Assembly: GCA_016521575.1 (NCBI GenBank)
Contig: JAEKDP010000014.1
Span: 1 to 64,000, forward strand
DNA from: Rhodobacteraceae bacterium F11138
GTDB lineage: Bacteria > Pseudomonadota > Alphaproteobacteria > Rhodobacterales > Rhodobacteraceae
Reading direction: 5' to 3'
DNA length: 64,000 nt
Shown here piece by piece: positions 1 to 7,276 of the stretch; position 1 is the first letter of the stretch; each line of letters opens with the position of its first letter. Under the pieces are notes generated by a model. The model was not told the origin of the DNA and made no database searches. It was given only the letters and a program-made list of their open reading frames with translations. A program made the position numbers and the translations under genes.

Positions 1-125
1 CGGCCCTGGCTGTCGCAGATGGCGTGCAGCTTGGTGTTCATGCCGCCTTTGGTCCGACCCCTCTCGGGATCTTGCTGCGCAAGACCCTGCGGGCAGTGGA
101 TCAGGCGTCCACGCCCCCGTTTTTC
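1..125 (-). CDS. IS5-family transposase, C-terminal frame (orfB), partial
   Basis: In the -1 frame relative to orfA the sequence reads RLIHCPQGLAQQDPERG and then TKGGMNTKLHAICDSQG, the conserved segment leading to the second DDE aspartate region of IS5/IS427 transposases. It continues beyond the first base of the window, so the remaining catalytic residues and the second inverted repeat are not visible. The product is a fusion with orfA if the frameshift at about 119-125 occurs. Confidence 0.75.
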
Positions 126-448
126 GCGGCCATGCTGGTCGCTGTCCGGTGGGCCTTGAGATACGTTGCGTCGATCATCACGGTCTTCTCTTCGTCGTGT
201 TCAGCGGCCAGCCCGACGATCATCCGAGCGAAGATGCCGTTGTCGCTCCATCCTTTCAAGCGATTGTACAGGGTCTTGTGTGGGCCGTATTCAGCAGGCG
301 CATGGCGCCACCGTAAGCCATTGCGGTTGATGAAGATAATGCCGCTCAAGACACGCCGGTCATCGACGCGTGGCTTGCCGTGGGACTTCGGGAAGAAGGG
401 CTCAAGACGCACCATCTGCGCATCGCTCAGCCAGAAAAGATCAGACAT
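101..448 (-). CDS. IS5-family transposase, N-terminal frame (orfA)
   Basis: About 115 residues from the ATG at 448, beginning MSDLFWLSDAQMVRLEPFFP, the usual start of IS5/IS427-type transposases (DUF4096 domain). It continues with the conserved stretch containing NGLRWRHAPAEYGPHKTLYN and the first catalytic aspartate in VMIDATYLKAH near the C-terminus. The frame stops with TGA at 103-101. Just upstream, minus strand 125-119 reads GAAAAAC, a plausible -1 slippery site, and the -1 frame carries the rest of the transposase. The full enzyme would therefore be made by programmed frameshifting, as in other members of this group. An upstream extension of the frame to 550 lies across the IS end and is not expected to be translated. 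Confidence 0.85.
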   Translation of the reverse strand: MSDLFWLSDAQMVRLEPFFPKSHGKPRVDDRRVLSGIIFINRNGLRWRHAPAEYGPHKTLYNRLKGWSDNGIFARMIVGLAAEHDEEKTVMIDATYLKAHRTATSMAAKNGGVDA

Positions 449-516
449 GTTCACCGCTCGTCTTTTCGAACCGTGAATCACGCCCCTACGCGGAAAATCA
501 ATGGGTCCTGACCCTA

Positions 517-1142
517 GGGGAAAGCTTTCGTTTGGGTTCTTGGCCGACATACATCACCGGTTGCCCATGTTCTTGTTCGCCATCGATCGGTTCAGGCAAC
601 TTGGCGGCGCGAATCGCCGTAGCAACTTGCTCTGTGACGAATTGGGCGTCAGTGAGAATTTCTTGAAAACCTTCCTTCAAAGCCGGATAGTTTGCGACGA
701 AAGCTCCAACCGCCACGACCCCAGCATAAATCTCACCGCGAATTGAGCCTTCTTCGAGTTTCCCGAGTTGGAAATATGCCCCAACACCCCGCCGGCCCTT
801 TCGCCAACTGCTTTGACCGATGTGGCGAGAGATCGAATACAAAAATCGTTCGGCATCAAGTTCGTGGAGTTCAAGCGGTGTATCGAATGAAAGCTGCAGC
901 CGGAACTGTGAGACTTCGTTTTCATATCCGCTGGTCTGGTAGTTAAAATCCGAAAGCTGTTCGTCGAGAAGCCATTTCTTGCCCTCGTCATTCACGAACT
1001 TTCCGCGTTTAAGCGTATTCCCAAATGGATTTGGGAAGTTTGGCAGATCGGCAAGGCGCAGAAGTTCCTCAAATGGCGGGGCCTCAACTTCGACAGCTTC
1101 GAGTGCTTTTAGGTCAATCTCATAGTGTCTATTCGAAGCCAT
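517..1142 (-). pseudogene. Protein of unknown function, 3' end removed by the insertion sequence
   Basis: I do not recognise this family. The frame starts at ATG 1142 (MASNRHYEIDLKALEAVEVE), with an AGGGTG ribosome-binding site about 9 bases upstream, and gives roughly 208 residues before entering the IS end near 515, where it picks up a few foreign residues and a stop at 498. The protein is acidic and soluble-looking, without signal peptide or membrane segments. Its C-terminal third contains a hydrophobic glycine/alanine stretch (GVVAVGAFVANYPALKEGF). The truncation by the IS suggests it is no longer functional. A longer in-frame extension to 1304 lacks a supporting ribosome-binding site. 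It lies with the IS in a gene-poor segment next to tRNA-Trp, so it may be cargo of a decayed island. Confidence 0.5.
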
Positions 1143-1819
1143 TATCGGCACCCTAAAATTTTTTTTGAAGTTAGCCGATCGCTTGCTATTGGGCAAATTG
1201 AACCTGAAACGATGTGCTCGATTATTGCGACGGACGACATCCTTCCGAAACCAGAAAGGAAAATGGTCGTCACGGCTGAGGCGTGAGTTCTGCGACGACG
1301 CCACTGCCCGCCCACAATCCGGCTTGCCGCGTATCCGCAGCGAATGACCGGGATCCGCCGGACTTGCGGGTGGTGCCAGCTGATTCCAGTGCCGCCCAAA
1401 TGTCCAGACTGGGCTGGGAGCGGACGAATGCAGCCGCAGCGTGGCTCAGGCACGATCTCGGGCACTATGGGCTCTTTACTGACCTTGGCCGCAGTTTTCA
1501 TAAACGACCGCTTTGCAGTCTGGGTCAGAAATGCTTGACGTTTGGGTCAGATTTGAATGACGGAATTCGTCAGTTTATTGAGGTTCTCGCGGTCGATTGA
1601 GTCAAAGGTTCGCGACGTCCCACACTTCTATCAAACGTCACACGGCGTGGACCTTTTTGCCGGAAAGTTGGCACGACCTGCTTTTTGCTCGTGCGGTCTG
1701 CGGCTTGCAAGCTTGCGTCCATGCGGGAGGGGTCGGGCAATGCTGTTCAACGGGGCGCACGATCCGGGCAAGCGCCCCAGCTCGGATCGATCCTGAGCCA
1801 CTGGGGGGCGTTGGTCGTT
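1143..1819. other. Gene-poor interval between truncated gene and tRNA-Trp
   Basis: No convincing gene. Several open frames of 60-120 codons exist on both strands, but none shows family motifs or a good start. One local feature is a pair of imperfect direct repeats at about 1522-1563, each containing TGGGTCAG followed by an AT-richer stretch and TGA(C). This resembles the repeated terminal motifs of IS21-type elements, but no transposase is present. The interval is best read as debris downstream of a tRNA gene, a common landing site for mobile elements. Confidence 0.4.
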
Positions 1820-1895
1820 TGGCAGGGGCAGCAGGGTTCGAACCCGCGACCTACGGTTTTGGAGACCGTCGCTCTACCAGCTGAGCTATACCCCT
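1820..1895 (-). tRNA. tRNA-Trp (anticodon CCA)
   Basis: 76 bases including an encoded CCA. The acceptor 5' strand AGGGGTA pairs with TGCCCCT, with a G discriminator. The D-arm reads GCTCAGCTGGTAGAGC. The anticodon stem ACGGT/ACCGT encloses the loop CTCCAAA, giving anticodon CCA. The T-arm contains GGGTTCGAACCC. In many alphaproteobacteria tRNA-Trp is followed directly by secE and nusG; here the downstream side (below 1820) holds only debris and an insertion sequence, so the local order has been disturbed or this copy lies elsewhere. Confidence 0.95.
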
Positions 1896-2179
1896 AGGAC
1901 CGGGGTTTTCCTATGCCAGCGCAGGCGGCGGGGCAAGAGGAAATCTGCGGAAAGGAGAAAGGATCGTTTGGATGCCCCATCCTTTCGACCTGGCCGCGCA
2001 ACAAGACCAGATCCAGAGCCCGTTTGCCGCGAGGTGCCAGCCCCAACGGGTTTCGGTCTGTTGTGCTGCGTGGTCACCATATGAACGCCATTCGCAATGA
2101 AGAGCCAGAAAACTGCGGCAGGGCATTCCCGTTTCCCGACCAAATGCCTATGACTGATGCACCGCAGCGGAGTATCGGA

Positions 2180-2875
2180 ATGAGTTTGCGCAAGAAAATC
2201 GCGGACAGCGCGTGGTTCAACAACACCATAGAGGGCGGTTTTGCCGCCTATATCCGTTTTGCCCATCACACGTCCAAATGGCAACGGATCGGCTTTGAGG
2301 ACATGGATGACGCCGTGCGTTCGGGGGATGCAATCATCATGGCTTTGTGGCACCAGCGCCTGATGATGTCGCCCTATATGTTCGACAGCACGCTGGGGCC
2401 TTTCTGCTCGCTGACCTCGTCGGCGCGGGCCGGCAGCATGGTTGGCCGTTTGCTGGGGCGTTTCGGATTCGACACCGTGCCGATGTCCAGCCACAAGCGC
2501 CATGTGGCCCTGTCCCGTACCGTTCTGGGCAAAATTCGGGACGGGTATTCCATCGGCATCGCCTGCGATGGACCCCGCGGCCCGGCGCGGATCGCATCGA
2601 CTGTACCGCTGGTCTGGGCGCGGGCGTCCGGCAAAAGAATATTCGTCGTCAGCTATTCGGCGCGCAGGCAGATCACCTTGCCGACCTGGGACCACCTGAC
2701 CCTGCCCGCGCCCTTCACCAGCGGTGTGCTGATGTGTCAGGAATGGACGCAACAGGTGCCGCGCAAAGCGTCCGAGGACCAGATCGAGACCTTGCGCCTG
2801 GACCTGCAGGCCGCGCTGGACGAAGTTACCGATGCCGCGGACATCAAGGCGCGGGGCGCGGCTGACCGACGCTGA
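2180..2875 (+). CDS. DUF374-family lysophospholipid acyltransferase-like protein
   Basis: 231 residues from ATG 2180 (MSLRKKIADSAWFNNTIEGG), chosen because a CGGAG-like site precedes it and the family begins at this point; an upstream extension in frame to 1913 is unlikely. Family features visible are ALWHQRLMM near residue 55, SSARAGSMVGRLLGRFGFD, and the conserved ACDGPRGPAR segment, matching the DUF374/LPLAT group related to lipid A and glycerolipid acyltransferases. These are membrane-associated enzymes that transfer acyl chains to lipid precursors; the exact substrate of the DUF374 branch is not settled. It stands alone, with its 3' end overlapping a convergent acetyltransferase fragment by 32 bases. 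Confidence 0.8.
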   Translation: MSLRKKIADSAWFNNTIEGGFAAYIRFAHHTSKWQRIGFEDMDDAVRSGDAIIMALWHQRLMMSPYMFDSTLGPFCSLTSSARAGSMVGRLLGRFGFDTVPMSSHKRHVALSRTVLGKIRDGYSIGIACDGPRGPARIASTVPLVWARASGKRIFVVSYSARRQITLPTWDHLTLPAPFTSGVLMCQEWTQQVPRKASEDQIETLRLDLQAALDEVTDAADIKARGAADRR

Positions 2876-3066
2876 GCGCGGCCCGCTCCGGTTCCGCCAG
2901 ATCCGCGCCGCAAATCGCCGTCTCATGGGCCAGGATCGTCTCGATCGGCCAGTGCCACCAAGCCAAGTCCAGCACCCGCTGGATCGCGCGCTGAATGGTT
3001 CGCAGGCCCGGGCCGGTCCGCGTCAAGGACTGTCTGGCGATCAGGCCGGCGGCTTGCCGGAAGATC
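2844..3066 (-). pseudogene. C-terminal fragment of a CatB-like (xenobiotic) acetyltransferase
   Basis: Directly after the stop of the reductase gene (3067), the minus strand encodes about 70 residues without a proper start, including GLRTIQRAIQRVLDLAWWHW and PIETILAHETAI. The LAWW-x-WP segment is typical of the C-terminus of CatB/XatA-type hexapeptide acetyltransferases. The hexapeptide repeats and catalytic His that should precede it are absent, because the preceding sequence belongs to the reductase gene. It is therefore a remnant or, less likely, a chance similarity. Its end overlaps the convergent acyltransferase gene. Confidence 0.4.
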
Positions 3067-4005
3067 CTAAAGATCGAGAGTCAGGCGCGGGCCGGCGCTG
3101 CCCGATACGCAGGGCGTGATCCATTCCTTGCGATCGTCAAGGGGCATGGTCAGTTCGCGATGGATCGGCGTGCCTTCCAGCCACCGGCATTTGCAATCCA
3201 GACATACCCCGCCTTCACAAGACGCCGGCACATGCACATCGGCAGCCCGCAGGGCTTGCAGCATCGTCTGGCCCGGGGCCACGGGAACCACCTGGCCGGA
3301 ACGGGCCAGCAGGACCTCATAGGCCGGGTCGACACCCGCCGCGATGCCGAAATGCTCGACATGCAAACGTTCGCCAAGATGGCCCGCCTGTGTTTCGATC
3401 GCCTCCAGCATGCGCGCCGGACCACAGCAATAGAGATGCCCGTCCTCATCGAGCCCCGCGATGACGCGCGCAAGATCAAGACGTTGACCCGTTTCACTGA
3501 AATGAAACCGCACCCGGTCGGCAAGCCCCATTTCCTGAAGCATGGGCACAAAGCTGGCCCGATCAAGCGAGCCCGCACAATAGTGCAGCACGAACGGCCG
3601 CCCCGACGCCAGCAGCGACGGCAAGGCCGACAGGAAGGGGGTGATGCCGATGCCCCCGGCCACCATTGTAACCGCCGCATCCGCCGCTATGGGAAAGCTA
3701 TTGCGCGGCAGAGAAACCAGCAATTCGTCCCCGACCTGCACGTCATCATGCAATTCACGCGACCCGCCCCGCCCGTCTTCTTCGCGCTGGACCGCGATGG
3801 TGTAAGTATCGTCGCGAGCGGGATCACCTGACAGCGAATACTGCCGGATCAGCCCGGACGGAAGATGGATGTCAATATGCGCACCGGCCGTGAAAGGCGG
3901 CAATTCCCAGCCGCCGGGATCTTGCAGATGAAACCGCTTCACGCGGGGGTCGATCTGCTCGATCCGGGAAACCACGGTCGTGACACGGTGAATTCTCTTG
4001 AGCAT
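3067..4005 (-). CDS. PDR/VanB-family FMN-[2Fe-2S] oxidoreductase
   Basis: 312 residues, a phthalate-dioxygenase-reductase-type protein that passes electrons from NAD(P)H through FMN to a plant-type [2Fe-2S] centre and on to a partner enzyme. Domains in order: flavin-binding beta-barrel (1-105) with RQYS at 54-57; nucleotide-binding domain (110-225) with MVAGGIGITP at 114-123 and CCGPARML near 193-200; C-terminal ferredoxin domain with cluster ligands C263, C268, C271 and C299. It is the last gene of the dctPQM-GST-MOSC operon, 4 bases after the MOSC gene. No oxygenase alpha subunit is in sight, so the electron acceptor is unknown; the adjacent MOSC protein is an obvious candidate. Confidence 0.85.
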   Translation of the reverse strand: MLKRIHRVTTVVSRIEQIDPRVKRFHLQDPGGWELPPFTAGAHIDIHLPSGLIRQYSLSGDPARDDTYTIAVQREEDGRGGSRELHDDVQVGDELLVSLPRNSFPIAADAAVTMVAGGIGITPFLSALPSLLASGRPFVLHYCAGSLDRASFVPMLQEMGLADRVRFHFSETGQRLDLARVIAGLDEDGHLYCCGPARMLEAIETQAGHLGERLHVEHFGIAAGVDPAYEVLLARSGQVVPVAPGQTMLQALRAADVHVPASCEGGVCLDCKCRWLEGTPIHRELTMPLDDRKEWITPCVSGSAGPRLTLDL

Positions 4006-4009
4006 GAAT

Positions 4010-4477
4010 TTACTCCGGTTCGATGATATCGCCGAGGTGGATTTCTCCGCCTTTCACGATTTTCGCGTTCAGCCCCGCCCGGTGCAGCAGAACCTCATAG
4101 ATCTCCAGGCCGGTGATCTGTTCGATATGACGGCAGGGGGTTGTCAGCCTTGTCGCTTCGACCACGCAGGTTCCGACGCGAAAGCGGCGGCCGACAAGAT
4201 GATTGAGCGGCACGCCACGGGTGGTGACGTTTCTGCGGTGTTGCTCGGGTTTCAGAATGATGTGGTGATCCCGCTTCAGCGCCTCAAGCGTTTCGGCCTC
4301 GAAGAACGTGATCTGGCGGCCTTCTTCGGGCCGGTCGGAATGAAAGGCCTCGTTGATCGAATGGCGGTCGCCCTCGACCCCCAACCCCTCAATCAGCTGA
4401 AGTTTTTCCATGTTTCGCATTGGCAGAAAGGAGCGCGGCGTCACATGCAGCCCTTCGACTTTTCCTGTGAATGTCAT
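4010..4477 (-). CDS. MOSC-domain protein
   Basis: 155 residues, a stand-alone MOSC domain, the fold that binds the molybdenum cofactor in sulfurases, mARC and the bacterial proteins YcbX and YiiM. Visible family features are GVEGDRH at 33-39, the RNVTTRGVPL segment at 82-91, and the conserved cysteine C115 in TTPCRHIE. Proteins of this kind reduce N-hydroxylated compounds when supplied with electrons by a flavin/iron-sulfur partner. It overlaps the upstream GST gene by 4 bases (ATGA) and is followed after 4 bases by a PDR-type reductase, which suggests that the two work as a pair. That functional link is inference. Confidence 0.85.
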   Translation of the reverse strand: MTFTGKVEGLHVTPRSFLPMRNMEKLQLIEGLGVEGDRHSINEAFHSDRPEEGRQITFFEAETLEALKRDHHIILKPEQHRRNVTTRGVPLNHLVGRRFRVGTCVVEATRLTTPCRHIEQITGLEIYEVLLHRAGLNAKIVKGGEIHLGDIIEPE

Positions 4478-5133
4478 TCGTATGCCTCTTTGCTGTTCTT
4501 GTATTTTTCTGCCATTTCGCGGGTTCCCTTCAGCGGACGATAGCCGGGCAAGTCACGGATTCGCCGCAACCAGGCGCAGACCGCCGGATACTCGTCGAGC
4601 GGCAGTTCCCCGTCCCGCGCCGTGGCGATATAGGGAAAGACCGCGATATCGGCGATCGTGGGCCTGTCCAGACACAACCAGTCCCGATCAGCAAGATGGG
4701 CCTGCAGCTGCGCCAGAACCTTCAGCCCCGACGCCGTCGCTTTCCCGATGTCGATCCCATCCTCTTTGGTCAGATGCCAAAGCCGCGCCATCTGCGGGCC
4801 GTTTGACACCTCTTTGGCCGCAAAGGACAGCCATTCCGCGATCTTTGCCATGCCGATCGGGGTACGGTCCGCCCAGTCCGGGTCATATTTGGCCGCGAGA
4901 TAGACAAGAATGGCCTGGCTGTCGCAGATGGTTTGCGCGCCGTCGCGCAACACAGGGATCTGCTGCATCGGATTCATCCTGGTGAATGCGCGCTCTTTTG
5001 TTGCCCCATTCAGCACATCGACGAAGATCGTTTCATAGGGCAGATCGAGACAGGCCAGCATCATGTGAATTTTCTGGCAGTTGCCGGACATGGGATGGTC
5101 ATAAAGCACGCGCGTCTGTGGATGGTCAGTCAT
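4474..5133 (-). CDS. Glutathione S-transferase family protein
   Basis: 219 residues. The N-terminal thioredoxin-like domain (1-80) starts TRVLYDHPMSGNCQKIHMML and has the family's cis-proline and glutathione-binding segment (QQIPVLRDG, then CDSQAILVYL). The all-helical C-terminal domain includes RPTIADIAVFPYIA, the usual N-capping region. The active site probably uses the Ser/Cys near GNCQK rather than Tyr. Such enzymes conjugate or dehalogenate electrophiles with glutathione. It lies 11 bases after dctM and overlaps the MOSC gene by 4 bases, so it belongs to the same operon and probably acts on the imported compound or its reactive products. Confidence 0.85.
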   Translation of the reverse strand: MTDHPQTRVLYDHPMSGNCQKIHMMLACLDLPYETIFVDVLNGATKERAFTRMNPMQQIPVLRDGAQTICDSQAILVYLAAKYDPDWADRTPIGMAKIAEWLSFAAKEVSNGPQMARLWHLTKEDGIDIGKATASGLKVLAQLQAHLADRDWLCLDRPTIADIAVFPYIATARDGELPLDEYPAVCAWLRRIRDLPGYRPLKGTREMAEKYKNSKEAYE

Positions 5134-5144
5134 GGGAACACTTC

Positions 5145-6770
5145 CTACTGAAACAAATGGTTCAAGGATTTTTCAGACGACCCTTCGGGGGCGGCCGGTG
5201 TGCTGGTGGGGATTGTAATCTCGCCTGGCGTCACGGACTCTGCCTTTTCCGGCGATATCAGGTCGGGAAAAAACAGCAACAGGGCAATGACCGCGACATT
5301 CATCGCAATGAAGGGCAGTGGCCCGAGATAGATGTCGCCGGTGGAAATTCCGGCCCTGTCAGGACCAGGAACAGGCGCAACCGACCGCAGATAGAACAAT
5401 GCAAAGCCAAAGGGCGCCGTCAGGAAACTGGTCTGAAGATTGATCGAAATCAGAATGCCGAACCACAGCAGATCCACATCCAGCGCAATTGCGGTCGGCA
5501 GCAGAAGCGGCACCACGATAAAGGCGATCTCGAAGAAATCCAGAAAGCAGCCCAATATGAAAATCAACAGCATGGAAAACACGATGAACCCCATGCGTTC
5601 GCCCGGCAGCATCGTCAGCAGCCCATGCAGCCAGCGGTCTCCGTCCAGGCCGTAGAAGGTCAGGCTGAAAAGCCGTGCGCCGATGAGAATGAAGTAGACA
5701 AAGATCGTCAACTGGGCCGTCCGGCGCAACGCGTCCGTCAACGCCCCGCCGCCAAGCCGCCCCCGTGCAAGCGCCAGAATCATCGCCCCGACCGCGCCCA
5801 TCGACCCGCTTTCCGTCGGCGTCGCAATCCCAAGGAATATGGTCCCAAGCACAAGGAATATAAGACCCAGCGTAGGCACGATCGCATACACCGTCTGCCG
5901 CGCAAGGTCGCTGCAATATTGGCCGGACAGCACAGTCACAAGCATCAGCGCCAGCGCACCGGCGGCCACGGCGAACATTGTCCGCCCCGCATCCGTCGCG
6001 AAAAAGTCGCTGCCGAAATAGGTGACATAGCCGACAATCGTTCCGATAACGATCAACCCGACAAGACCCAGGTAATCACGCGCCCGCACCCGTACATCCG
6101 TCATCGCGGGCATCGCGCGCGGAAAGAATATGGCGACCCCGGCGATGAAGGCCGCGTAAAGACCGATCATCAGCGCGGACGGCAACAGCGCCGCATGATA
6201 CATATCGCCAACCGGTTTGCCGATCTGATCGGCCATGACGATCAGCACCAGCGACGGCGGAACGATCTGTGACAATGTACCCGCCGACGTCACCGTTCCC
6301 GCGGCGATCCTGTGATCATAGCCCGAGCGCATCATGATCGGCAAAGCAATCAGCCCCATCGTCATGACCGACGCGGACACCACCCCGGTCGTCGCGCCCA
6401 TGATCGTTCCGACAAGGATCACGGCAAAACACAACCCGCCACGCAGCGGGCCGAACAGCTGCGCCACCGCGCCCAACAGGTCTTCTGCGATGCCGGTTTT
6501 CTCGAACAGCGCCCCCATCAGGGTAAAGAACGGGACCGCCAGCAGGGTATCGTTGCTGATGATGCCGAAAATGCGATCCGGCTGCGCCTTCAACATCGGC
6601 CAGGACAGCGAAATGATGTCCGGAGTAAGCGTATCGAACAGCACACCGATCGCAAAAAAGGCAAGCCCGCCGGCCGCCAGCGTGAAAGCCACGGGGTAGC
6701 CCAGCAACAGTAACCCCATGACGGCAAAAAACATGAGCGGGGCAAGATTATGCGCAATCAGATCCAGCAT
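5145..6770 (-). CDS. dctM: TRAP transporter large permease (DctM-like)
   Basis: 541 residues with about 12-13 hydrophobic segments. It is the channel-forming subunit of a tripartite ATP-independent periplasmic transporter, driven by an ion gradient. Family stretches include PFFTLMGALFEKTGIAEDLL, GATTGVVSASVMTMGLIALP and AAGTVTSAGTLSQIVPPSLV. It is longer than the usual 420-440 residues, with an insertion in the middle (near 220-290) and a polar tail after the last membrane segment, as in the FcbT/TakP-type (mannitol/chloroaromatic) subgroup. It follows dctQ by 6 bases and precedes the GST gene. Inner-membrane protein. Confidence 0.9.
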   Translation of the reverse strand: MLDLIAHNLAPLMFFAVMGLLLLGYPVAFTLAAGGLAFFAIGVLFDTLTPDIISLSWPMLKAQPDRIFGIISNDTLLAVPFFTLMGALFEKTGIAEDLLGAVAQLFGPLRGGLCFAVILVGTIMGATTGVVSASVMTMGLIALPIMMRSGYDHRIAAGTVTSAGTLSQIVPPSLVLIVMADQIGKPVGDMYHAALLPSALMIGLYAAFIAGVAIFFPRAMPAMTDVRVRARDYLGLVGLIVIGTIVGYVTYFGSDFFATDAGRTMFAVAAGALALMLVTVLSGQYCSDLARQTVYAIVPTLGLIFLVLGTIFLGIATPTESGSMGAVGAMILALARGRLGGGALTDALRRTAQLTIFVYFILIGARLFSLTFYGLDGDRWLHGLLTMLPGERMGFIVFSMLLIFILGCFLDFFEIAFIVVPLLLPTAIALDVDLLWFGILISINLQTSFLTAPFGFALFYLRSVAPVPGPDRAGISTGDIYLGPLPFIAMNVAVIALLLFFPDLISPEKAESVTPGEITIPTSTPAAPEGSSEKSLNHLFQ

Positions 6771-6776
6771 GAAACC

Positions 6777-7271
6777 TCAGTGCCGCGAAAACGACTGGAT
6801 CGCGCGGTAGATCTGGGCAACCGCTTGCAGGAACAATAGACAGAAACCCAGCACGATGATGCCCCTCATGGGCCAGACCAGCAGACCGCCATAGTTCAGC
6901 GACGCTTCGTTCTGCTCCCAGGAGCGCAGGAAGAACGGCCAGGACAACGCCACCATTGCCCCCGCAAACGGCAACAGCATGAACCCATGGCCAAGCAATT
7001 CGATCCAGTTTCGCGTTCGCCGTGAAAAACGGGCTGAGAAAATTTCAATGCGCACATGGGCGTTTTCCTTCAGCACCCATGCCGCACCGAAAACAATCAT
7101 CGTCCCGACCAGATACCATTGCAGTTCGAGAAAGGCGTTGGATCCGACCGCAAAGAACTTGCGGGCCAGCGCATTGCCTGCGCTGACCAGAACCGAAAGC
7201 AACAACAGCCAGATCGTCGCGCGCCCGATCGCGGTATTCAACCGGTCGATCAATGTTGCCACCCGATCCAC
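6777..7271 (-). CDS. dctQ: TRAP transporter small permease (DctQ-like)
   Basis: 164 residues with four predicted membrane helices (about 15-37, 50-68, 90-112 and 131-152). Family features are SAGNALARKFFAVGSNAFLE and WVLKENAHVRIEIF, the conserved loop of DctQ proteins. It partners DctM in the inner membrane. It lies 5 bases after dctP and 6 bases before dctM, so all three are one transcript. No unusual feature is seen. Confidence 0.9.
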   Translation of the reverse strand: MDRVATLIDRLNTAIGRATIWLLLLSVLVSAGNALARKFFAVGSNAFLELQWYLVGTMIVFGAAWVLKENAHVRIEIFSARFSRRTRNWIELLGHGFMLLPFAGAMVALSWPFFLRSWEQNEASLNYGGLLVWPMRGIIVLGFCLLFLQAVAQIYRAIQSFSRH

Positions 7272-7276
7272 GCGGA

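Larger units (their letters stand above)
1..514 (-). mobile_element. IS5-family (IS427-group-like) insertion sequence, cut by window start
   Basis: Leftward insertion sequence with two overlapping transposase frames (orfA 448..101, orfB entering from about 125 and leaving the window). The outer end appears to lie near 514: positions 503-514 read GGGTCCTGACCC on the plus strand, a near-palindromic terminal motif, followed by CTAG/TAG, the kind of short target used by IS5-group elements. It interrupts the gene at 517-1142, whose frame runs straight into the IS end. The other terminal repeat lies outside the window, so the boundary is inferred from one end only. Confidence 0.8.

Noticed and set aside
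1142-1501. Minus-strand frame of 119 codons upstream of the truncated gene
   Set aside because: No family motif or good start, and it overlaps the likely promoter of the truncated gene.
1522-1563. Repeated TGGGTCAG units suggestive of an IS21-type end
   Set aside because: Only two units and no IstA/IstB sequence nearby; noted in the gap entry but not called as an element.
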